A stretch of 6,473 nt of DNA from Alphaproteobacteria bacterium (GTDB lineage: Bacteria > Pseudomonadota > Alphaproteobacteria > ATCC43930 > CGMCC-115725): NCBI GenBank assembly GCA_005888425.1, contig VAZF01000021.1, positions 1 through 6,473 of the forward strand. The letters run 5' to 3'. Below, in pieces: positions 1-6,095 of the stretch (positions are counted from its first letter, which is position 1; each line of letters opens with the position of its first letter). The notes beneath the pieces were generated by a model that saw nothing but the letters and a program-made list of their open reading frames with translations, did no database searches and had not been told where the DNA came from. A program made the position numbers and the translations under genes.

Positions 1-2
1 TC

Positions 3-524
3 AACGCGCTCGGCATCCCGCAGGTCGGCCAAGCGACCGCCCGTCTTCTCGCCCGTCACTACCGCTCGCTCGCGCATTGGCGCGGCGAAATGGAAGCGGC
101 GCAGGAGCCCGAGAGCCGAGCCCGCGCGCACCTGCTCGACGTCCACGGCATCGGCGCGGACATGGCGGCCGACATCATCGGGTTTTTCGCCGAGCCGCAT
201 AACCGCGCCGTGCTCGACGATCTGGCGCGCGAGGTCACCGTTCTCGATTACGAGGCGCCGGCCCAAGCCAGCCAATCGCCGCTCGCCGGCAAGACGATTG
301 TCTTTACCGGCGGGCTCGAAGCGATGAGCCGCTCCGAGGCCAAGGCACGCGCCGAGGCGCTCGGCGCCAATGTCGCCAGCTCGGTCTCGGCGAAGACCGA
401 TTATGTCGTGATCGGCGCCGATGCCGGCTCGAAGGCGGCCAAGGCCGCCGCGCTCGGGGTCACGACGCTCGACGAGGCAGCCTGGCTCGAATTGGCCGAG
501 CTCGCCCCGGCCGAGGCCGGCTAG
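3..524 (+). CDS. ligA: NAD+-dependent DNA ligase LigA, C-terminal part (5' end outside window)
   Basis: LigA seals nicks in duplex DNA using NAD+ in replication and repair. Only the last 173 residues are visible; the frame is open to the left edge, so the adenylation, OB and zinc-finger domains lie outside. The visible part starts in helix-hairpin-helix repeats (ALGIPQVGQATARLLA at visible residues 2-17, then HGIGADMAADIIGFF around 45-60). It ends in a BRCT domain opened by LAGKTIVFTGGLEAMSR, with SSVSAKTDYVVIGADAGSKAAKA further on. This HhH-BRCT order and the wording of both motifs are diagnostic of bacterial LigA. The family is usually about 670-720 residues, so roughly the final quarter is here. 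The gene ends with TAG at 522-524. The next gene starts 14 bases later on the same strand, so read-through is plausible. Nothing suggests damage. Confidence 0.96.
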   Translation, partial: NALGIPQVGQATARLLARHYRSLAHWRGEMEAAQEPESRARAHLLDVHGIGADMAADIIGFFAEPHNRAVLDDLAREVTVLDYEAPAQASQSPLAGKTIVFTGGLEAMSRSEAKARAEALGANVASSVSAKTDYVVIGADAGSKAAKAAALGVTTLDEAAWLELAELAPAEAG

Positions 525-538
525 CGGGATCCGCTGGT

Positions 539-1438
539 ATGCCAGCCGATGTTAGCGATTCGTTCCGGTTAGCCACCGCGCTCCTCGATTTAGGGCGACC
601 TGAGCCGGCCCTTCCCTCGGTATTCCCCAGGGAGGGCGCGGCCGAATCGCCCCGCTCGATCCCTCTTTTAGGGGCTGAAAAACGTGAACGGAAAAAGAAC
701 GACCGAGGGCTGCCGTTTGGCGTTGCCGGCTCGCTCGCCTTGCACCTCCTGCCCTTGCTGGCGCTCGTCAGCTGGGCCAGCGCGCCGCCCGATATCCCCG
801 AGCTAATCCCGGTCCAGCTGGTCCTCGAGACGCCGCCCGCCCCGGCCCCGCAACAAGCCCCGCCGCCGCGCGGCCGACTCGCCTCGGACGACATGGGACC
901 CACGATCGATAAGACCCCGAAGGCCGCGACCCCTGCCCCCGAGCCCGCCCCTGAGCTGAAGACCGCGCTGGCTGCCCCGGAATCCCCACCGGAGCCCTTG
1001 CCGCGGCCCGATATGGCGCTGGAGCCGCCGCCCCCTCCAAAACCGAAGCCCAACCCGAAAGTAGCCCTTAATCGGCCCGACAATGCGGTGCGGATCATGG
1101 GCCCCTCCGGCTGGCGGGTCTTGGGCACCGAGCCAGCAACGCGCGACGAATACCTCGCGATCCTGAAGGCTCTGACCCAGCGCCACATGAACCTGCTGCC
1201 GCCGTCGCTGATCGCCGGGCGGCGCGGCGACACGTTTCTCTCGGTCCTCGTGCTCGGCGATGGCACGATCGCGCGCATCGCGATCACCCGCAGTTCCGGC
1301 TATCCCGATATCGACGAGCGGGTCGGACAGATGGTCGCCGCGGTAGGCCGCTTCCCGCCGCTGCCGGCGCGGTTTGGCGATTCCAGCCTCGCACTGACAA
1401 TGCATCTGCGCTTTCCGGAGGGGACGACTGAGCGCTAG
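539..1438 (+). CDS. TonB-family proline-rich energy-transducer-like protein
   Basis: This 299-residue protein has the TonB architecture: a basic cytoplasmic stretch (KRERKKNDR, 48-56), one membrane segment (about 58-80), a long Pro/Ala/Glu/Lys-rich periplasmic linker (about 83-175, including PEPAPE and PPPPPKPKPNPK), and a C-terminal domain (about 203-295). That domain holds the TonB-like core GDTFLSVLVLGDGTIARIAI, then SSGYPDID and RFPPLPARFG. In the membrane segment, S65 and H69 lie in SLALHLL with the Ser-x3-His spacing of the TonB helix that couples to ExbB/ExbD. Known TonB proteins carry proton-motive-force energy to outer-membrane receptors; that role here is inference. No exbB, exbD or receptor gene is visible. 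ATG 539 is the only plausible start before the membrane segment, with a weak GGGA at 526-529, but the first 45 codons look atypical, including three TTA leucines. TolA or a structural periplasmic protein are alternatives. Confidence 0.8.
   Translation: MPADVSDSFRLATALLDLGRPEPALPSVFPREGAAESPRSIPLLGAEKRERKKNDRGLPFGVAGSLALHLLPLLALVSWASAPPDIPELIPVQLVLETPPAPAPQQAPPPRGRLASDDMGPTIDKTPKAATPAPEPAPELKTALAAPESPPEPLPRPDMALEPPPPPKPKPNPKVALNRPDNAVRIMGPSGWRVLGTEPATRDEYLAILKALTQRHMNLLPPSLIAGRRGDTFLSVLVLGDGTIARIAITRSSGYPDIDERVGQMVAAVGRFPPLPARFGDSSLALTMHLRFPEGTTER
608..637 (+). repeat. GC-rich inverted repeat near the 5' end of the TonB-like gene
   Basis: The arms GCCC(T)TCCCT (608-617) and AGGGAGGGC (629-637) pair over nine base pairs with one bulged T, leaving an 11-base loop. 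It lies inside the annotated reading frame at codons 24-33, before the membrane segment. There is no T-run directly after it, so it is not a clear terminator. It may be an mRNA structure or chance in GC-rich sequence. Confidence 0.4.
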
Positions 1439-1440
1439 AC

Positions 1441-1462
1441 GGCTTCTGACTGTTTCAGAGCC
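1441..1462 (+). terminator. Possible weak terminator hairpin after the TonB-like gene
   Basis: The arms GGC(T)TCTGA and TCAGAGCC pair over eight base pairs with one bulged T around a five-base loop. The hairpin starts two bases after the TAG at 1436-1438. It is followed by the pyrimidine stretch TTCCCTTC rather than a clean T-run, so any intrinsic termination would be weak. Position is the main argument for it. Confidence 0.3.
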
Positions 1463-1489
1463 TTCCCTTCGCTCTGGCGTCACGCCACA

Positions 1490-1514
1490 CTCCGGCGCCA
1501 CTCAGCGCCCGGAG
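1490..1514 (+). promoter_or_regulatory. Hairpin sequestering the ribosome binding site of the hyuB-type gene
   Basis: CTCCGGCGC (1490-1498) pairs with GCG(C)CCGGAG (1505-1514), giving nine base pairs, almost all G-C, with one bulged C and a six-base loop CACTCA. The 3' arm contains GGAG at 1511-1514, which is the Shine-Dalgarno element for the TTG start at 1522 (7-base spacer). The pairing and the overlap are read directly from the sequence. Reduced or regulated translation initiation is an inference. No ligand-binding domain or leader peptide is visible, so this is not called a riboswitch. Confidence 0.45.
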
Positions 1515-1521
1515 CGAGCCG

Positions 1522-2115
1522 TTGCAAAATCGCGTCGATCCCATCACCGTCTCGGTCGTTCAGCACCGCCTTCTCGCGATCGTCGAGGAGATGGGCGAGG
1601 CGATGCTGCGCACCTCCTATTCGCAGATCCTCAATTCGAGCCGCGATTTCTCGACCGCGATCTGCGACCTCGACGGACGCCTGATTGCACAGGCCGAGCA
1701 TGTGCCGATCCATGTCGGCGCGCTGCCCTTTGCCGCCCGCGCGATGACCGAGTTCTTTGAGGGCGATATTCACAAAGGCGACGTCTTTCTCCTCAACGAC
1801 CCCTACCACGGCGGCAATCACCTGCCGGATCTGACTGCCTTCGTACCGGTGTTTGAAGGCAATACACCGCGCCTGTGGTCGATCAACCGCGCGCATCAGA
1901 GCGATATCGGCGGCGCGACGCACGGCGCCTACAACGCCTCCGCGACCGATATCTGGCAGGAAGGCATTCGCATTACGCCCTTAAAGCTCTACGACCGCGG
2001 CGACGACGCTGGCCGCAATCGAGTCGGTGCTCGACGGCGCCGAGCGCCAGACCCGCGCCGTCATCGCCGAATGGCAGGACGGCGTCTATTTCGGCGAAGC
2101 CCTGCTCGACGATGA
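1522..2115 (+). CDS. HyuB-type subunit, N-terminal reading frame
   Basis: The first 160 codons encode the N-terminal part of a hydantoinase B/oxoprolinase-family subunit. Landmarks are VDPITVSVVQHRL (5-17), EEMGEAMLRTSYS (22-34), RDFSTAICDLDGRLIAQAEH (41-60), NDPYHGGNHLPD (92-103) and NRAHQSDIGG (122-131). The His and Asp residues of the last two blocks resemble those used for metal binding in related carboxylase subunits; this is from family knowledge, not shown here. The start is TTG 1522, supported by GGAG at 1511-1514 with a 7-base spacer and by the family-typical N-terminus directly after it. No upstream in-frame ATG exists before the stop at 1447-1449. After G160 the frame leaves the family and continues as an arginine-rich tail to 2115, which is out-of-frame translation and not native protein. 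Confidence 0.7.
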   Translation: MQNRVDPITVSVVQHRLLAIVEEMGEAMLRTSYSQILNSSRDFSTAICDLDGRLIAQAEHVPIHVGALPFAARAMTEFFEGDIHKGDVFLLNDPYHGGNHLPDLTAFVPVFEGNTPRLWSINRAHQSDIGGATHGAYNASATDIWQEGIRITPLKLYDRGDDAGRNRVGARRRRAPDPRRHRRMAGRRLFRRSPARR

Positions 2116-3061
2116 CGGGCGCGGCAACGAGGACATCCATATTCGCGCGACCGTCACCAAATCGGGAAGCGATCTGAAGATCGACCTGTCGGATTCGCAC
2201 CCGCAGGTCACGAGTTTTATCAACTCGTCCTATCCGAACATGTACTCCTCGGTCGTCGTCGCGCTGTCTTATTTGATCAACCCGCACACGCCCAAAAACG
2301 ACGGCACCTTCCGCCCGCTCGACGTCATCGCCAAACCCGGCACGGTCGTCTGGGCTAATCCCGGCGCGCCGGTCACTCTGGCGACCAATCATTGCGGCCA
2401 GGAAATCATCGAGGCGATCATCAAGGCGCTGGCGCCGGCCTGTCCGGAGCGCGCGATGGCCGGCTGGGGCCGCCGCTTCCGCATCGCGATCCAGGGCAAG
2501 GACCCACGCGCGCCCGGGCCGGATGGCAGGCCCGGCGGCAAGCCGTTTATCTGGCATTTCTTTCAGGCGCGGCCCGGCGGCGGCGCGTCCTCGGCCGGCG
2601 ATGGCTGGCCCGGCGGCGGTGAATGGCAGGCCGCCGGCGGGATCAAATTCGGCAGCCTCGAAGTCACCGAAGTGCGCTTCCCGCTATTCTTCAAGACACA
2701 CGAATTCCGGACCGATTCAGGCGGCGCCGGGCAGTACCGCGGCGGCCCCGGCGGCATCGTCGAGATGACCGTCGAGACGGCGGAACCGGCGGTCGGCAAC
2801 ACCGCCGGCGACGGTGTCAAGCACGGCGCCTGCGGGATCCTCGGTGGCACCGACGGCTTGCCGCACCGCTACCTGCTCTATTCCGGCGACCAGCCGCCGC
2901 GCCCGATCAAGACCAAGGAGACCGGCCTCGTCATCCGCCCAGGCGATCGTTTCGTGCTCGAATCCGGCGGCGGCGGCGGCTGGGGCGATCCCACAACGCG
3001 CGACCCCGCCGCGACCTCAGACGACATCGCTAACGCTTTTGTCAGCCAAGTCGAGAGCTGA
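2027..3061 (+). CDS. HyuB-type subunit, C-terminal reading frame
   Basis: This frame holds the remaining two thirds of the HyuB-type subunit. Numbered from GTG 2027, landmarks are NSSYPNMYSS (66-75), NDGTFRPLDVIAKPGTVVWA (91-110), ERAMAGWGRRF (141-151), KPFIWHFFQARPGGG (172-186), RTDSGGAGQYRGG (228-240), and the C-terminal RPGDRFVLESGGGGGWGDP (304-322). Family sequence continues upstream of the GTG (TTLAAIES from about 2003), so 2027 is not a natural start; no convincing ribosome binding site precedes it. If made at all, the fragment would come from internal initiation or a frameshift. It would lack the N-terminal NDPYHGGNHLPD block, so independent enzymatic activity is unlikely. It ends with TGA 3059-3061, three bases before the hyuA-type ATG, and its last codons supply that gene's weak ribosome binding site. 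Confidence 0.7.
   Translation: MLDGAERQTRAVIAEWQDGVYFGEALLDDDGRGNEDIHIRATVTKSGSDLKIDLSDSHPQVTSFINSSYPNMYSSVVVALSYLINPHTPKNDGTFRPLDVIAKPGTVVWANPGAPVTLATNHCGQEIIEAIIKALAPACPERAMAGWGRRFRIAIQGKDPRAPGPDGRPGGKPFIWHFFQARPGGGASSAGDGWPGGGEWQAAGGIKFGSLEVTEVRFPLFFKTHEFRTDSGGAGQYRGGPGGIVEMTVETAEPAVGNTAGDGVKHGACGILGGTDGLPHRYLLYSGDQPPRPIKTKETGLVIRPGDRFVLESGGGGGWGDPTTRDPAATSDDIANAFVSQVES
2522..2617 (+). repeat. Three copies of GGCCCGGCGGC inside the hyuB-type gene
   Basis: The 11-mer occurs at 2529-2539, 2571-2581 and 2607-2617. The first and third copies extend to 18 bases with one mismatch (2522-2539 and 2600-2617), 78 bases apart and in frame, encoding DGRPGG and DGWPGG. Part of this is the family's normal Gly-rich region, so local duplication is only possible. 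Confidence 0.45.
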
Positions 3062-3064
3062 CGC

Positions 3065-5119
3065 ATGTATCGCATCGGGGTCGATGTCGGCGGCACCTTC
3101 ACCGATCTTGTCGCGATCGACGAGGGCGGTCTGACGACGCTCGCCAAAGTCCCGTCGACCCCGGAGGATCCCTCGCTTGGCGTGCTCGAAGGCCTTTCGC
3201 AATTGGCCGGCCGCTTCGGGGTCGACCGCACCGCGCTGCTTCGCGACACCGAGCGCATCGTCCACGGCACGACCGTCGCGACGAATGCGCTCCTCGAACA
3301 CAAGGGCGCACGGCTCGGTCTCCTCACCACCGAAGGCCACCGCGATGTCGTCGAGATGCGCGAGGGGCTGAAGGACGATCGCTACAACCTCCGCATGCCG
3401 CCGCCCGAGCAGCTCGTGCCGCGCCGGTTGCGCCTGCCGGTACGTGAGCGGATCCGTGCCGACGGCCGCATCGACACGCCGCTCGACCCAGCCTCGCTCG
3501 AAGCTGCGATCGCCGTGCTCCAGCGCGAGCGCGTCGAGTCGGTCGCGGTCTGCTATCTGCACGCCTGGTGCGACCCGGGTCACGAGCGCCGGACGGGCGA
3601 GGCGCTCGCCCGCGCGCTCCCCGACGCCTATGTCTCGCTGTCCTCCGCGGTCTTGCCGCAGATCAAGGAGTTCGAGCGGGTCTCGACGACGATCGTCAAC
3701 GCCTATGTCGGCCCGGTGCTGTCGCGCTATCTCGCGCGGCTGGAATCGCGCCTCGCCGAGGCCGGCTATCGCGGCCCGACCCTGATCATCCAGTCGCATG
3801 GCGGCGTCGCCCCGATCGCCGAAGCCGGACGCCTCGCCGCCGGTGCGGTGCTGTCGGGGCCGGCCGGCGGCGCCGCCGGCAGCGTCTACGCATCGCGCCT
3901 CCTCGGCGAGCCGAACCTGATCCCCTTCGATATGGGCGGCACGAGTACCGACATCTGCCTCGTGGTCGACGGCCAGGCGGCGCTCGTCATGGACCGCAAG
4001 ATCGCCGGCCACCGCATCGCGCTGGGCAGCCTCGACATCGCCTCGATCGGCGCCGGCGGCGGCTCGATCGCGCGGGTCGATGCCGGCAGCATCCTGCATG
4101 TCGGGCCGGAAAGCGCCGGCGCCGCGCCGGGGCCGGCCTGCTACGGCCAGGGCGGCGCCGAGCCCACCGTTACCGACGCCAACCTTGTGCTCGGCTATCT
4201 CGACCCGGCGAATTTTCTCGGCGGCGCGCGCCGTCTGGACGAAGACTTGGCCGCGCGCGCCGTCGATCGTATCGCCGCGGGGCTCGGCATCGATCGGCTC
4301 GCCGCGGCGCACGGCATTCACCGCGTCATCAACACGAATATGGCCGAGGGAGTGCGCCTCGTTTCGGTCCGGCGTGGCGTTGATCCGCGGCGTTTCGCCT
4401 TGTTTGCGTTTGGCGGCGCCGCCGGATTGCACGCGACCGATATCGCGCGCCAGCTCGGCCTCGTGCGGGTCATCGTGCCGCGCGTCGCCTCGGTGTTGTC
4501 CGCCTGGGGGATGCTCGCGACCGATCTGCGTTTCGAATTGTCGCGCACGCATATCGGCGACGCCAAGGCGCTCGACGGCGCCGCCGTCAAGCACCTGTTC
4601 GACGAGATGCAGGTGGAAGGCCTCGCGCGATTGCGCGCCTCGTTCGCCGGGCCGGCCCGCGCCGCGCGGTCAGTGGACATGCGCTATGGCGAGCAGGTTT
4701 TCGAGATCACGGTGCCGCTCGACGACGTCGATTGGTCCGCGGCCGATCCGCTGCCGCAGATCGTCGAGCGTTTCCACCGCCGCCACGAGGCGCTCTACAC
4801 CTATTCGATGCCGGATCAGGAAGCGGTGCTTGTCAACGCGCGGGTTGCCGTGTCCGGCATCCTCGAGGAACTGCCGCAGGAACCGGACCTGCCCGCCGGA
4901 CCGCCGACCTCTCCGGAGACGGAGCGCCGCATCTATCTCGACGATTGGATTGCGGCGCCGGTCTATGCCTTTGACCGGCTCGCCCCGTCGCAGGTGATCT
5001 CTGGGCCGGCAATCGTCGAATCCGCGACGACGACCGTACTGCTCCGCCCCGGCGGCCGCGCCACCATCACCCCCCAGGGTTGGCTCGACATCGCGGTCGG
5101 ATCGGCCGCCGAAGGGTAA
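3065..5119 (+). CDS. Hydantoinase A/oxoprolinase-family ATP-dependent subunit (HyuA type)
   Basis: This 684-residue protein is the nucleotide-using partner of HyuB-type subunits, in the family of N-methylhydantoinase A, 5-oxoprolinase and the acetone/acetophenone carboxylase subunits. These enzymes use ATP to activate a cyclic amide or a ketone in the cytoplasm. Motifs in order: VDVGGTFTD (6-14, phosphate loop of the actin/Hsp70-like fold), HGTTVATNALLE (67-78), SGPAGG (264-269), FDMGGTSTD (288-296), GAGGGSIA (329-336), ESAGAAPGPACYGQGG (349-364) and FGGAAGLHA (449-457). The length and C-terminal region are normal, with no truncation. ATG 3065 follows the hyuB stop by 3 bases, with GAGAG at 3053-3057 as a weak binding site, so translational coupling is likely. 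Because hyuB is broken, activity of the pair is doubtful unless another HyuB exists. The substrate cannot be assigned. Confidence 0.93.
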   Translation: MYRIGVDVGGTFTDLVAIDEGGLTTLAKVPSTPEDPSLGVLEGLSQLAGRFGVDRTALLRDTERIVHGTTVATNALLEHKGARLGLLTTEGHRDVVEMREGLKDDRYNLRMPPPEQLVPRRLRLPVRERIRADGRIDTPLDPASLEAAIAVLQRERVESVAVCYLHAWCDPGHERRTGEALARALPDAYVSLSSAVLPQIKEFERVSTTIVNAYVGPVLSRYLARLESRLAEAGYRGPTLIIQSHGGVAPIAEAGRLAAGAVLSGPAGGAAGSVYASRLLGEPNLIPFDMGGTSTDICLVVDGQAALVMDRKIAGHRIALGSLDIASIGAGGGSIARVDAGSILHVGPESAGAAPGPACYGQGGAEPTVTDANLVLGYLDPANFLGGARRLDEDLAARAVDRIAAGLGIDRLAAAHGIHRVINTNMAEGVRLVSVRRGVDPRRFALFAFGGAAGLHATDIARQLGLVRVIVPRVASVLSAWGMLATDLRFELSRTHIGDAKALDGAAVKHLFDEMQVEGLARLRASFAGPARAARSVDMRYGEQVFEITVPLDDVDWSAADPLPQIVERFHRRHEALYTYSMPDQEAVLVNARVAVSGILEELPQEPDLPAGPPTSPETERRIYLDDWIAAPVYAFDRLAPSQVISGPAIVESATTTVLLRPGGRATITPQGWLDIAVGSAAEG

Positions 5120-5121
5120 AC

Positions 5122-6018
5122 TCAGCTTCCCTTGAAGTTGGGCTGGCGCTTGGCGTGAAAGGCCTCGACGCCTTCGATGAAATCGTCGGAGCTGCGCAGC
5201 CTGCCATAGGCTTGGCCTTCGAGCTCGATAGCGAGCGACAGGCTCGCATCCTCGCAATCGTTCAACAGCTTCTTGGCGCTGCGCTGTGCCAGCGGCGCAA
5301 AGCTGCACAACTCTTCGACAAGCGCGTCGGTGATCTTTTCGAGTTCGGCATCGGCAACGCACTCCGTGGCGATCCCCCATTCGAACGCTCGGAACCCGGT
5401 GATCCGCCGCGAGCGCATGACAATGTCCTTGGCACGCGTGATGCCGACCATCTTCTGCAGCCGCGCCGCGCCGCCCGAGCCGGGGATCATGCCGAGCCGC
5501 TGTTCGGGCAAAGCGTAAACCGTGCTTTCGGTGACGAGCCGAAAATCGCAGGCCAGAGCCAGCTCGAACCCGACGCCGAAGCAATAGCCGCGGCTGGCGG
5601 CAATGACCGGCTTCCGGCAGCGCGCCGGCGCCGCGATGTTCCAGGCCAGGCGAGAGAGATGTTCAGGCGAGGCATCGAGAAACCCGCGGACCTCGCCGCC
5701 GCTCGAAAAATGCTCGCCCGCCGCGCGCAGCACGATGACCCGCACGCGATGATCCGCATCGGCCGCTTCGAAGGCGACGCGCAACTGCTCGCGCTGATTC
5801 ATCGTGATGACATTGAGCGGCGGCCGATCGAGGATGATGTCGAGCCGCTGCCGCGCGGCATCGGCCTCGACGCGAAACCCGTCGAGCCCGCCCGATTTCG
5901 CCGAGGGACGCGCCGCCGCAGCGGGCGCGGTCGGGGCTGTTTCGGGTGCGAGCGGCGCCGGCTTCGCGTCCCGCGACGCGGGATCGGATTCTGCGACGCG
6001 TCTCGCGGATTGAGGCAT
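5122..6018 (-). CDS. Enoyl-CoA hydratase/isomerase (crotonase) family protein
   Basis: This is a crotonase-fold enzyme, 298 residues from ATG 6018. The core begins near residue 47. HFSSGGEV (103-110) is the first oxyanion-hole segment, and GYCFGVGFELALACDFR (144-160) and YALPEQRLGMIPGSGGAARL (168-187) follow. E152 and E172 match the two catalytic glutamates of classical enoyl-CoA hydratase, so water addition to an unsaturated CoA thioester is plausible. The C-terminus DFIEGVEAFHAKRQPNFKG is standard. The first 43 residues are an Ala/Pro-rich low-complexity extension not found in typical 260-residue members. The start is chosen for AGGAG 7 bases upstream. An alternative ATG at 6099 overlaps the upstream stop as ATGA and would add 27 similar residues; ATG 6210 would run deep into the upstream gene and is unlikely. 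Exact substrate unknown. Confidence 0.88.
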   Translation of the reverse strand: MPQSARRVAESDPASRDAKPAPLAPETAPTAPAAAARPSAKSGGLDGFRVEADAARQRLDIILDRPPLNVITMNQREQLRVAFEAADADHRVRVIVLRAAGEHFSSGGEVRGFLDASPEHLSRLAWNIAAPARCRKPVIAASRGYCFGVGFELALACDFRLVTESTVYALPEQRLGMIPGSGGAARLQKMVGITRAKDIVMRSRRITGFRAFEWGIATECVADAELEKITDALVEELCSFAPLAQRSAKKLLNDCEDASLSLAIELEGQAYGRLRSSDDFIEGVEAFHAKRQPNFKGS

Positions 6019-6025
6019 GGGCTCG

Positions 6026-6030
6026 CTCCT
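6026..6030 (-). promoter_or_regulatory. Shine-Dalgarno AGGAG for the crotonase gene
   Basis: On the minus strand AGGAG is followed by a 7-base spacer and then ATG 6018. It is the best ribosome binding site in the window. The competing ATG 6099 has no recognisable one, so this site decides the preferred start. It could be incidental if translation is coupled through the ATGA overlap at 6096-6099. Confidence 0.55.
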
Positions 6031-6095
6031 GTTTTTGGCGCCGCCGCGGCGTTTCGCCGGCGCGGATTTGGCAGCAGTGTCGGGCGCTTCGGTTT

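Larger units (their letters stand above)
1522..3061 (+). pseudogene. Disrupted hydantoinase B/oxoprolinase-family subunit (HyuB type)
   Basis: Read as a whole, this locus encodes one HyuB-type protein split over two frames. The first frame runs from TTG 1522 through LKLYDRG (ending about 2001). The second picks up at TTLAAIESVLDGAERQTR (from about 2003) and runs to TGA 3059-3061. In intact relatives known to me, these two blocks are separated by about 50 residues that contain a conserved helical region. Those residues are missing here, and the net loss is 3n+2 bases, so the frame changes. Restoring about 149 bases would give a protein of about 560 residues, the usual size. The break is therefore best read as an internal deletion, not a single-base slip. 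Flanking coding sequence looks well conserved, so the event is recent or is an assembly error. The partner subunit starts 3 bases after the stop. Confidence 0.75.

Noticed and set aside
460..1287. A 275-codon minus-strand open frame opposite the TonB-like gene
   Set aside because: It is a Gly/Ser/Arg-rich shadow of the proline-rich linker and also overlaps the end of ligA.
1439..1521. Promoter or operator for the hyuBA pair
   Set aside because: I see no convincing -35/-10 pair and no operator-like palindrome other than the two hairpins already listed.
1985..2030. Programmed ribosomal frameshift joining the two hyuB frames
   Set aside because: No slippery heptamer or stop-codon context is present, and a frameshift would not explain the roughly 50 missing residues.
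3017..4594. A 525-codon open frame on the minus strand, antisense to the hyuA-type gene
   Set aside because: Its translation is a low-information Arg/Asp/Ala/Gly mix with no motif, and it covers a gene with full family motifs. Long antisense open frames are expected in GC-rich codon usage.
5112..5133. AAGGG and CCCTT inverted repeat spanning the two converging stop codons, as a bidirectional terminator
   Set aside because: Only five base pairs with a 12-base loop and no T-run on either side; not distinguishable from chance.
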